From NCBI RefSeq assembly GCF_946478835.1, contig NZ_CAMLDV010000021.1, positions 1 to 32,936 on the forward strand: a stretch of 32,936 bases of DNA, written 5' to 3'. The DNA is from an uncultured Bdellovibrio sp. GTDB lineage: Bacteria > Bdellovibrionota > Bdellovibrionia > Bdellovibrionales > Bdellovibrionaceae. Made by a program: the position numbers and the translations under genes. A model generated the notes under the pieces. That model worked only from the letters and a program-made list of their open reading frames with translations. It was not told the origin of the DNA and made no database searches. Every line of letters starts with the position of its first letter. Within the stretch, counting starts at the first letter, position 1. Positions 17,115 through 25,029 of the stretch are shown piece by piece.

Positions 17115-18444
17115 GTTTTTTCACGAAAGTAAATTTCTCGCCAAATTAGCGGGTCCAATCGTCGTTGGCCAAGTCGGACAAAATCTGATCACTTTGGCCG
17201 ACACGATCATGGTCGGCTCTTTGGGGCCATTGGCCTTGGGCGCTTCGGCATTTGCCGGAAGTGTTTTTATTGTCTTTTTGATTTTTGGTTTAGGAATGCT
17301 CGCTCCCCTCACCGCTCTTTTTGCGCGGATGCAGGGACAGGAAAATTATCCTTACGGAGGCGTTCTTCTAAGACACAGTATCGCGATCGCCTTGGTCGTC
17401 AGTGGCTTCGTCATCGGGCTTCTTTATATTCTTCTTCCGAATCTGCATTGGTTTGGACAAACACCTGAGGTTTTAAAACTCGGCAGTGATTTCTTTGAAA
17501 TCATCGCCTGGTCCGTTTTACCAAGTTTGATTTATCAAACATACAAACAGTTCACCGACGGTATTGGAAAAACCAAAGTCTCTATGTACGTGATGATCTT
17601 TGGTGTGATTTTCAATATTGCTGGCAACTATGTTTTGATTCACGGTTACTACGGATTTCCAAAACTCGGCTTGAATGGATCGGCGTGGGCGACTTTAATG
17701 GCGCGCACCTTGATGGCGCTCGCGATGATTTTCTACGTGCACTTGCATCCCCACTTTAAACGTTATCTGGCAGAGCGCTGGACTCATCGTTTCGATCGTC
17801 ATCTTCTTAAAAACATCATTCGTTTGGGAATTCCCAACGGCTTGACCTACTTGTTTGAAGTCGGTGCTTTTTCTTCAGCGGCGGTGATGATGGGTTGGTT
17901 TGGTGCCACACCTCTGGCCGCCCATCAAATCACGATCAGTCTTGCAAGTACGAGCTTTCTTATCACTCTTGGAGTCGGCATCGCTGCAAGCATTCGCGTA
18001 GGTTACGAGTTAGGCCGCGGAGATTACTCTTTAGCGCGCTTTGCAGGATTCACGGCCATCAAACTGGGTGCCGCCTATATGAGCCTTTGCGCTTTGGGAT
18101 TTTTCTTCTTTCGTCACTGGTTCCCGACATTCTACGTGTCCGACCAAGACGTGATCGCATGGGCCGCTAAATTTTTTGTTGTCGTCGCGATTTTTGAAAT
18201 TTTTGACGGCATTCAGGCTGTTGCCATTGGTGCTCTTCGCGGCATGAGCGATACGCAGTGGCCAAGTATTATTGCCTTTTTCGCCTATTGGATCATGGGA
18301 CTTCCCTTAGGCTATGTTCTGGCTTTCCACTTGGGAGTCGGTCCTGTCGGAATTTGGATTGGTCTTTTAATTGGTCTTATCTTCGCATCGATTTTACTGA
18401 CGTGGAGATTTCATATTTTAAGTCGTCGTTATCTTAAAAACTAA
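17101..18444 (+). CDS. MATE family efflux transporter (NorM-like)
   Basis: 447 aa with about 12 membrane segments in two similar halves, the MATE layout. The first half begins LAKLAGPIVVGQVGQNLITL followed by DTIMVGSLGPLALGA, and the second half has the matching LGIPNGLTYLFEVGAF and WFGATPLAAHQI. MATE proteins export cationic drugs or metabolites in exchange for Na+ or H+. The start is a TTG at 17101, lying inside the Nfu gene; no ATG occurs earlier in frame and the first membrane helix follows closely, so TTG with coupling to Nfu translation is the best call. The stop overlaps the stop of the convergent lipoprotein gene on the other strand. Confidence 0.92.
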   Translation: MSRSKFFHESKFLAKLAGPIVVGQVGQNLITLADTIMVGSLGPLALGASAFAGSVFIVFLIFGLGMLAPLTALFARMQGQENYPYGGVLLRHSIAIALVVSGFVIGLLYILLPNLHWFGQTPEVLKLGSDFFEIIAWSVLPSLIYQTYKQFTDGIGKTKVSMYVMIFGVIFNIAGNYVLIHGYYGFPKLGLNGSAWATLMARTLMALAMIFYVHLHPHFKRYLAERWTHRFDRHLLKNIIRLGIPNGLTYLFEVGAFSSAAVMMGWFGATPLAAHQITISLASTSFLITLGVGIAASIRVGYELGRGDYSLARFAGFTAIKLGAAYMSLCALGFFFFRHWFPTFYVSDQDVIAWAAKFFVVVAIFEIFDGIQAVAIGALRGMSDTQWPSIIAFFAYWIMGLPLGYVLAFHLGVGPVGIWIGLLIGLIFASILLTWRFHILSRRYLKN

Positions 18445-21245
18445 GGATGGAAGACGCAGCGATAGCCGCCGTTCATAAGAGTTTGAGCGGCATCAAGAGT
18501 TCGTTTCGCAGCAAACACTCCCACGCGATTTCCGCCGTCTGACGGAGCTGTTATTGAATTGTACGCAGCTCCGCCACGCCAAATTACCGGCCCTGCAGAA
18601 GCAAAATCTAAATAACCATATCCGCATCGTTCGACAGCAGCGGAAGATCCACAAGACAACGTAGTTCCGTAACGCTGACGAATCAAATCCGTGCTCGCTA
18701 AATCCACGACAAAACCATAGTTCGGGAGATAACCGGTAGAATCAATGTCTTTAGCGACCTCCCAGGCATTTCCTGCAAAGTCCCAGATTTCCTGAGCATA
18801 AGGAAGATAACTCACCCGACGGGCCGCTGAGTTCGCACACAGAGTTGCATCTGCAGGAGAACAAGGGTCTCCCGTTACAGCGGCGACAGGCCCCGATGAC
18901 ACGGCCATATTTCCGCGATGAAGAATTCCGCTTTCAACAACTCCGCCCGTCCAATTTTCAGGTCGCTGACGAATAAGATCTGCAACAGTATTCCATTCTT
19001 GATTTGAGATAAGATCATAGCCGGTACCTTTACCCGTGCAACTTCCTATCGCCACCATTTGACTGATCCCCACAATAGGACTTCCCGATGCAACAAACTG
19101 AGGAGCGGATGTCGATCCCTTCGCTTCAAATCTGCCTACACAAAAAGGACTCGCAATAGCTCCAGCAGGATTGAAGACATATGTAAAATCTATTGGGCAA
19201 CTAAAACTATTAAATTGAACAGAAGTCACCGTGCTTTCATTCCCGACAGGATCTTTAAGTTTTACTTCAACACGATAGGTAGTTCCCAAACTCGCGTTGC
19301 CGGACATGTTGAAATACGCTCCAGAGCCCGCCTGACCCCATGACACCATTTCAACGCTATCAGAGACTCTAACGATACGAATCCAGGCACTTAAAGGATC
19401 TGGATCCGTTGGAAAACCAAAAGATACCGTCGGTGAATCTGAAACTCTAGCTGGCACTGGTCCTAGACTCAAAGATGTCACGGGACCCGGACTTTTCGCA
19501 TCAATTTTTATATTTCTAGATTTTAAAAAGTTAGGATCAGAGCCCGTGTCAGTGAAATTCAAATTCGCAATCGCTGCGGAGTTATTAGCATCGTAAATTT
19601 GCCCTCCGCTCACGGCAACGCTAATAAGAGCCAAAGGACGAGCATCTTGTCCTGCTCCGACGACATAGCTAAACCGCAACGTTGTCGCTCCGCCCGCGCC
19701 ATTTACAAGCGAAGGCGAACTTACTGTAGCCCCGGAGTTTAAAGTGATAGTGGGTGCTCCGGAGAATGAAATCGCTCTTGAAAACTCAATATAAACTGGA
19801 ACCGACTGGCCCGCTTTATAAGTCGCATTGCTGGCAACATCACTATAAATCTTTGTAATCGTTGGAACCGGGAATTGTGTCGTAAATGAAAAACCATTGT
19901 TCTCAGTCACGCGCACGTTGCCTAAGGAATCTTTTGCCTGTGCATAAACTTTATAAGTCGTATTGTTTTGCAAAGCACACGAAGAAAAAATCACGTAGCT
20001 CGTGGAGTTTGACTGTACAGGACAGATTGTTGTGGCTCCGGTGCTGTCTTTTACGAAAACCTCATAGCTCACGGCATCCGTCGCTGACCCAAGATCCACG
20101 CGAAGATTCATTGCCGTTAAAATATTATCGATCGTGGAGTCCTCAACCCCTTGAGAGCGAACCCCTGTGATTGAAAAAGCTCCGGGTGGAGTTGTGTCTT
20201 TTTGTAAATTCACAACGGCACTTTCACCAAGATTTCCGGAAGAGTCGGTTTGCTTCGCCTTGATTTGAAAAGCTCCCTCTGGCACAACAACGTCCGCAGC
20301 AAAAGACATCGCCGCAGAACACGTTGTTTCGACAACTTTTGAGTCATTCAAAAAAATCTGCACAGGCATCATCGTCTCACTGCAAGCTCCCTCAATGTGA
20401 ATTGCCTGGCTGGACATTACGTCCGCAGAAGAAAACACTTTTCCTTCCGTCGGATTTGAAAAACTTAAAGCAGGAGCCTGCATATCAATGTTCACTGATT
20501 TTTCAGATTCCGCATATGTGCGACTTTGCGTTCCCTTTTGATGTTTTGCATGAACTGCAACAGCTCCACTGGCCTGATTTGAATTCACATTCACCTGAAC
20601 TGAATAATGGCCGCTCCCGCAATCGGCTTGCGTGTCAGCAAACGGACCCGTTAGATAAACAATACCGCCATCCACTGAACAAGTTCCATTCACGGTGTAA
20701 CCTGCGTTCGCTGCCGCAATATTAACGTCTCCGGCCGTGAGCGTCACCGCGGGGGATTGAAAGAACGCCGACAATGTTCGGTAATAGACAGAAGTTTCAC
20801 CTTCAAGATTTTTCACGAACCAACGAATTTGGAAATCTTGACGGCGATCTCCGGAAGATGTTGGAGCCACATAGGGAGCCACGTGCTCTAACGGAAGACT
20901 CAGTGAAACTTTTCCTGTCGCGGAACAGTCAAAGACGGTTCCCGCCACAAAGTCGGTCACTTTTTTCCACTCTTTACTCACGGGATTTTGAACTTCGACC
21001 ATGCTCACATTTTTACTGCAGCTGACTTCCATGACAATCGACGATTCCGCCGCATCAGGGAGCATGTCCCCTTCACCGATGACGTTATCAATGCTAAACT
21101 CTGTTTTGCCTTGAATGGATTTGCTTAAAAAACCGATTTCCAGATTTCTTTCTGAACACGCCGTAAAGATCAACAATGACAGCACGAGAAAGGCATTTCT
21201 CCAAAAAGATCGCAGAGATGAAGGTCTCAAAGCGCCAACGTGCAT
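18441..21245 (-). CDS. Large lipoprotein: Ig-like repeats plus C-terminal FGE/C-lectin-like domain
   Basis: 934 aa. A long signal ends in LLIFTAC (lipid-modified Cys30). Residues about 50-680 form several Ig- or FN3-like beta domains, including bacterial-adhesin-type segments such as VTLTAGDVNIAAANAGYTV, TLNSGATVSSP and SVAVSGGQIYDANNSA, joined by DKxxPG-like linkers. From about residue 682 the sequence changes to a formylglycine-generating-enzyme/SUMF1-like fold: YDLISNQEWN, EIWDFAGNAWEV (family motif DLxGNVWEW), VIWRGGAAYN and the terminal GGYRCVFHP. That fold also serves as a ligand-binding C-type-lectin-like head in surface proteins. A stalk with a binding head is the natural reading (inference). 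A perfect GCCGATAA lies 7 nt before the ATG. Confidence 0.82.
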   Translation of the reverse strand: MHVGALRPSSLRSFWRNAFLVLSLLIFTACSERNLEIGFLSKSIQGKTEFSIDNVIGEGDMLPDAAESSIVMEVSCSKNVSMVEVQNPVSKEWKKVTDFVAGTVFDCSATGKVSLSLPLEHVAPYVAPTSSGDRRQDFQIRWFVKNLEGETSVYYRTLSAFFQSPAVTLTAGDVNIAAANAGYTVNGTCSVDGGIVYLTGPFADTQADCGSGHYSVQVNVNSNQASGAVAVHAKHQKGTQSRTYAESEKSVNIDMQAPALSFSNPTEGKVFSSADVMSSQAIHIEGACSETMMPVQIFLNDSKVVETTCSAAMSFAADVVVPEGAFQIKAKQTDSSGNLGESAVVNLQKDTTPPGAFSITGVRSQGVEDSTIDNILTAMNLRVDLGSATDAVSYEVFVKDSTGATTICPVQSNSTSYVIFSSCALQNNTTYKVYAQAKDSLGNVRVTENNGFSFTTQFPVPTITKIYSDVASNATYKAGQSVPVYIEFSRAISFSGAPTITLNSGATVSSPSLVNGAGGATTLRFSYVVGAGQDARPLALISVAVSGGQIYDANNSAAIANLNFTDTGSDPNFLKSRNIKIDAKSPGPVTSLSLGPVPARVSDSPTVSFGFPTDPDPLSAWIRIVRVSDSVEMVSWGQAGSGAYFNMSGNASLGTTYRVEVKLKDPVGNESTVTSVQFNSFSCPIDFTYVFNPAGAIASPFCVGRFEAKGSTSAPQFVASGSPIVGISQMVAIGSCTGKGTGYDLISNQEWNTVADLIRQRPENWTGGVVESGILHRGNMAVSSGPVAAVTGDPCSPADATLCANSAARRVSYLPYAQEIWDFAGNAWEVAKDIDSTGYLPNYGFVVDLASTDLIRQRYGTTLSCGSSAAVERCGYGYLDFASAGPVIWRGGAAYNSITAPSDGGNRVGVFAAKRTLDAAQTLMNGGYRCVFHP

Positions 21246-21252
21246 AGTAAAC

Positions 21253-21279
21253 TTATCGGCGCCAAGAGGGTAAGATTAA
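21253..21279 (-). promoter_or_regulatory. FliA (sigma-28)-like promoter with perfect -10, predicted leaderless
   Basis: The minus strand reads TTAA-N15-GCCGATAA, with the -10 at 21253-21260 identical to the sigma-28 consensus and the spacer exactly 15 nt. The -35 matches 3 of 4 bases of TAAA. The ATG (21245) follows the -10 after 7 nt and no Shine-Dalgarno sequence is visible. Confidence 0.6.
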
Positions 21280-21307
21280 GACTTAAAGTGAGACTTTATC
21301 CGCCTTT

Positions 21308-22744
21308 TCACAATCGCGCGTCACTCGGAGACGATGCGGAACGCGAGGGAGGAACACCTCCGCCATTCCCAGAATGAGACGTGATCGAATGCCAACGAAC
21401 ACTGCGGTCTTCTCGAATAAAAATGCTGCCGATGATAAACGTCAGAACGGCGATGGAAATGGGATAGATAAGACCCGCAAAATGGTTTCCCGTTGAAGCC
21501 ACTAGCGCCGTTCCTATAAAGGGAACCAATCCACCGAAGACTCCATTTCCGATATGATATGGTAAAGACATCGAGGTGTAACGAATCTGCGTTGGGAAAA
21601 GCTCAACCAGAAATGCGGCAATGGGACCGTACACCATGGTTACGTAAATCACTTGCACAAATACCAACACAGTCAGCATCACAACGTTGGGATTCACGGC
21701 GGTGGCGTTGGGCTCTAAAGGATTCCATCCCGAATAAGCTTCCATCGCTTTGTAGATCGGAAAATACGTCAGCGCCGCAATCAAACATCCCGCCATCATA
21801 ATTGGCTTTCGACCGATACGATCTGACAACAAACCAAATACAACGAAGAACGGTGTCGCAAATAACAAAGCTGTCGCAATGATTTGATTTGCTAAAACGA
21901 AATCGACTTTTAAAACTGTTTGCAGATAGTAGAGGGCATAAAACTGTCCCGTGTACCAAACGACCCCTTGCCCTGCGGTAGCGCCAAACAAAGCTAAGAT
22001 CACAAGACGACGATTCTGCGGATGCAGAAAACTGTCTCGCAGCGGACTCTTTGAAGTTTTTCCTTCCGCTTTCATTTGGGTAAATATAGGTGACTCTTCC
22101 ATCCGACGACGAATGACGTAAGACACGATGACTAAAACCACAGACAGAAGAAACGGCACGCGCCATCCCCATGTTTTGAAATCATCCTCACCGATGGAGA
22201 GTCGTGTCGCGAGAATCACGCCAAGGGAAACAAACAATCCCAAGGTCGCCGTTGTTTGAATGAAGCTTGTGTAAAATCCTCTTTTTCCGTCGGGACTGTG
22301 TTCAGCGACGTAGGTGGCGGCGCCTCCGTACTCTCCCCCCAAAGCAAGCCCTTGCAAAAGACGTAAAAGCAACAATAACACCGGCGCCAGAACGCCGATA
22401 CTTTCGTAACTTGGCAAAAGACCAATGGCTGTTGTTGCAAGCCCCATGATGAGCAAGGTCACCATGAAAGCGTATTTGCGCCCGACGACATCACCGACAC
22501 GACCGAACACCAAGGCGCCAAACGGACGGACAATAAATCCCGTGGCGAATGTGGCCAGAGTTCCTAAAAGAGCTGCCGTCTCATGTCCTTTCGGGAAAAA
22601 TTGTGCGGAGATGATCGTCGCCAAGCTTCCGAAAATATAAAAGTCATACCACTCAATCAGAGTTCCAGCGCTCGAGGCCGCTATGACTTTCCAAATATTT
22701 CTTTTCTCTGTTGTCGAAATCGTTGCGTCGGCTGATGCAGCCAT
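21308..22744 (-). CDS. MFS transporter, metabolite:H+ symporter (MHS) family
   Basis: 478 aa, 12 predicted membrane helices. The first helix region reads GTLIEWYDFYIFGSLATII, the hallmark of the MHS family that includes ProP, ShiA, KgtP and citrate carriers. The loop 2-3 motif GRVGDVVGRKYAF and its second-half counterpart GLLSDRIGRKP are both present, as is QGLALGGEYGGAATYVAE in helix 4. It imports a small organic solute with protons; the substrate (osmolyte, dicarboxylate or aromatic acid) cannot be told by eye. The C-terminus ends in a Ser/Gly/Pro-rich tail. The ribosome site GGGAGGGG is very strong but lies in an inverted repeat. Confidence 0.92.
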   Translation of the reverse strand: MAASADATISTTEKRNIWKVIAASSAGTLIEWYDFYIFGSLATIISAQFFPKGHETAALLGTLATFATGFIVRPFGALVFGRVGDVVGRKYAFMVTLLIMGLATTAIGLLPSYESIGVLAPVLLLLLRLLQGLALGGEYGGAATYVAEHSPDGKRGFYTSFIQTTATLGLFVSLGVILATRLSIGEDDFKTWGWRVPFLLSVVLVIVSYVIRRRMEESPIFTQMKAEGKTSKSPLRDSFLHPQNRRLVILALFGATAGQGVVWYTGQFYALYYLQTVLKVDFVLANQIIATALLFATPFFVVFGLLSDRIGRKPIMMAGCLIAALTYFPIYKAMEAYSGWNPLEPNATAVNPNVVMLTVLVFVQVIYVTMVYGPIAAFLVELFPTQIRYTSMSLPYHIGNGVFGGLVPFIGTALVASTGNHFAGLIYPISIAVLTFIIGSIFIREDRSVRWHSITSHSGNGGGVPPSRSASSPSDARL

Positions 22745-22745
22745 A

Positions 22746-22785
22746 AACCCCTCCCTTTGGATAGCTCCATTTTTGAGAAGGGGTT
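22746..22785 (-). promoter_or_regulatory. Inverted repeat masking the ribosome site of the MFS gene
   Basis: On the minus strand AACCCCT (from 22785 inward) is complementary to AGGGGTT (22752-22746), which is part of the GGGAGGGG ribosome site just before the ATG. Seven perfect pairs extend by three more with two G-U pairs; the loop is 26 nt or slightly less. It could hold translation off until unfolded. Confidence 0.35.
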
Positions 22786-22813
22786 GATTGAGAACAAATG
22801 ATTTTGTATGGAT

Positions 22814-22847
22814 GGCTTAAATTTAATTAAGCCCCTGTGAGCTCACA
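22814..22847. other. Two inverted repeats between the ABC1-kinase and MFS genes
   Basis: GGCTTAA-N6-TTAAGCC (22814-22833) and the 12-bp palindrome TGTGAGCTCACA (22836-22847) lie 4 nt behind the stop of the ABC1-family gene. Neither is followed by a T-run. They may act together as a weak terminator or mRNA 3'-end structure, or be binding sites for MFS control. Confidence 0.35.
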
Positions 22848-22850
22848 AAA

Positions 22851-24908
22851 TTATTGGAAAACCATTTCGCAACGAATGGAACTAGAAACAGTTTCACCCG
22901 TCATCATTACTTTGAGCTCTGACCAGCCAAGCTTGATCAAATCTCTGTGAGATATTTTTTCTTCCAGAACAAGACGCTTGTACATCAGTGTCGGATTTGA
23001 TCGCGCAAATGTCTTCATCAAAGATGTTACGGACATATTGCTTCCTGCATCCGACAAAAGTTTATTCACGATCACAATACCGCGATTCAGACTGATAAAC
23101 TCATAAGGAAGCTTTAAACCTTGGTCCATCGCCCACGCAGTCCAGTGCTCCAGCGAAGCGTTCTTTTCTTTTCCCGACACAATAAGTTTTAAGCGCTCTT
23201 GCACCAAAGTTTTAAACTGTGTTTCATTCACCGTGTTTTGAGAGCGATTGCTGATTTTCCAGAAGGCTCTGGAAATTAAATCCGCATTGTTCAACTCTGT
23301 CCCCGCACCTAGAACCATCACTTGGCGCTGCAAATCAGCAGAAAGGATTCCGCCCATGCCGTAATCCAAAATATTCACATAGATTTTAGGCTCCGTAACA
23401 CGAATCATGAAATTACCTTGATGAAGATCAGAATGATAAAAGCCCCCGCCAAAAAGAACTTCATAAGCCCAGACTTTGCTCATTTCTTCAACCACGCTGC
23501 GTTTCAAAGTCGGAATTGTTTCAGAGTATGTCGCGGCTTCTTTATCCAGCTTTTTCCCGATCACCATTTCTTGAACCATAAACTTCGACTTACCCTTCGA
23601 ATCATAAATTTCCGGCACATGGAATTGGATATAGTTTTTATATTCAGGGGATTTTAAAAATCCTGTTTTTTCATAGCGGGTTTTTGCAAGCTTCTGTCTT
23701 TGAATCGTATCTTCTTGGCTGAGTTCTGCTGTCACTGTCGCCGTGATATCTTCGACCACCGGACCTAGTTTGGGCGCCCCTGTTTTTCTGAATTCAGGAT
23801 TGTTATCTAAAATTTCCGCCACCGCTGTCAGGATTTTGCGATCCTCTTCCACGCGATCTGAAATACCTGGTTTAATAAAACGCACAACAACATCGTGCCT
23901 TTGACCATCTACCAATATTTTCGCACGATGAACTTGAGCCATCGTTCCAACGCCTAGAGGTTTTCTTTCAAAGTACGTGAATTTATAATTATTCTTTTCA
24001 TGCTTTAAAATTTCGTCCACTTGCACCCATGGAACAGGTCTTACGGAGTTTTCAAGTCCACGGAAAACCTCGAGCATTTCTGGGCTCAAATCTGCCTGGC
24101 GCGCCACCACCTGCAAGAGTTTTTGCAATTGAGGGCCACTGTTCTGCACCATCAGTTCGAATTTTTTAATATCGCTGAGATTCAGGTCTCCACCCAAATA
24201 AGAAGACACGATCAGCTTTTTAGATGCAGGACTTAGGCGGGAAAAATACTCGCTAAACATTGTTTGCATGAAAATACGCATGGTCGCATCTTGCTGTTGG
24301 GCAAAACTCGATTGCGCCATCTTTTCACCAACGCGATCTAGTTCTTTCATGCGATCACTAAGAATCGCATCGCTTTCATTCAAAGCCCATTTTTCAGCAA
24401 TTTTCTGCGCATCCGGATTTTGCAAAAGAGCCATCGCCTTTGCACCTAAGAGTTCCATTTGGCTTTTCTCTGGAGCTTGATCTCCGACAGAGGACTTAAG
24501 CTGATTCGTTTGCCACTCGATATACTCATCGATTTGACGTTGCACGCGGGGGCTGTCGGAAACAAATGTTTTTAAGGCTTGAGGACCCGCTTTTTCAATG
24601 AGCTCCATATCCAAAGCGACACTTTGTGTATTAGGCCATTCCCCTCGGAACTGAGTTAAAAACTCATTGAAGTTTTTTACTTGAACCGTTTTAGCTTCTA
24701 ACTCATAAACGCCTTTGAAGTAATTCTTAGCGCGAGCGAGGATTTCTTCCTTCTGCGCCTCGCCTTCACCCTGAGCCATCAGCGCATAAGTCAAAGCCAG
24801 TCTTTGTTCGAAAGACAAATAGAGTCCCGTCGTCGCGGGAGCGGCGGCCCAAGCAAACTTGAATACAAAAACGCAACCGATTAACAAGAATTTGAGCTGT
24901 CTCAACAT
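22851..24908 (-). CDS. ABC1/UbiB-family atypical kinase homologue with signal peptide
   Basis: 685 aa from the ATG at 24908, chosen over the in-frame ATG at 24947 because AAAGGG lies 6-7 nt before it and a signal peptide then starts directly (MLRQLKFLLIGCVFVFKFAWA|AAP). Residues 30-245 are helical and unassigned. The ABC1 core follows: KLLQ (263-266) where the family has KxGQ, a nucleotide loop PLGVGTMAQVHRA (about 317-329), VVVRFIKPG with Arg343 where the invariant lysine is expected, FYHSDLHQGNF (490-500) for the catalytic loop, and NILDYGMGG with Asp515 as metal ligand. UbiB-like proteins support ubiquinone synthesis on the cytoplasmic side of the membrane. An export signal and altered residues argue for a divergent, possibly secreted, member; enzymatic activity is uncertain. 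Confidence 0.83.
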   Translation of the reverse strand: MLRQLKFLLIGCVFVFKFAWAAAPATTGLYLSFEQRLALTYALMAQGEGEAQKEEILARAKNYFKGVYELEAKTVQVKNFNEFLTQFRGEWPNTQSVALDMELIEKAGPQALKTFVSDSPRVQRQIDEYIEWQTNQLKSSVGDQAPEKSQMELLGAKAMALLQNPDAQKIAEKWALNESDAILSDRMKELDRVGEKMAQSSFAQQQDATMRIFMQTMFSEYFSRLSPASKKLIVSSYLGGDLNLSDIKKFELMVQNSGPQLQKLLQVVARQADLSPEMLEVFRGLENSVRPVPWVQVDEILKHEKNNYKFTYFERKPLGVGTMAQVHRAKILVDGQRHDVVVRFIKPGISDRVEEDRKILTAVAEILDNNPEFRKTGAPKLGPVVEDITATVTAELSQEDTIQRQKLAKTRYEKTGFLKSPEYKNYIQFHVPEIYDSKGKSKFMVQEMVIGKKLDKEAATYSETIPTLKRSVVEEMSKVWAYEVLFGGGFYHSDLHQGNFMIRVTEPKIYVNILDYGMGGILSADLQRQVMVLGAGTELNNADLISRAFWKISNRSQNTVNETQFKTLVQERLKLIVSGKEKNASLEHWTAWAMDQGLKLPYEFISLNRGIVIVNKLLSDAGSNMSVTSLMKTFARSNPTLMYKRLVLEEKISHRDLIKLGWSELKVMMTGETVSSSIRCEMVFQ

Positions 24909-25029
24909 GATACACCCTTTAGAAGTAAACTTCATAAGGGACAACATGCATTCCTTGGGCCTGACGGAAATAAACTTTACAAAGACGCGGGTGCTTAAGA
25001 ACTAAACACCGCGCATAGAACGTCATTAC

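Noticed and set aside
22836..22847. TGTGAGCTCACA as a CRP-binding site
   Set aside because: CRP sites need six bases between TGTGA and TCACA; here there are two.
24909..24947. Upstream ATG adding 13 residues to the ABC1-family protein
   Set aside because: The later ATG has the better ribosome site and begins directly with the signal peptide.
24909..25029. TAAAGTTT as a sigma-28 -35 for the ABC1-family gene
   Set aside because: At the correct distance the -10 reads GCCCAAGG, a poor match to GCCGATAA.
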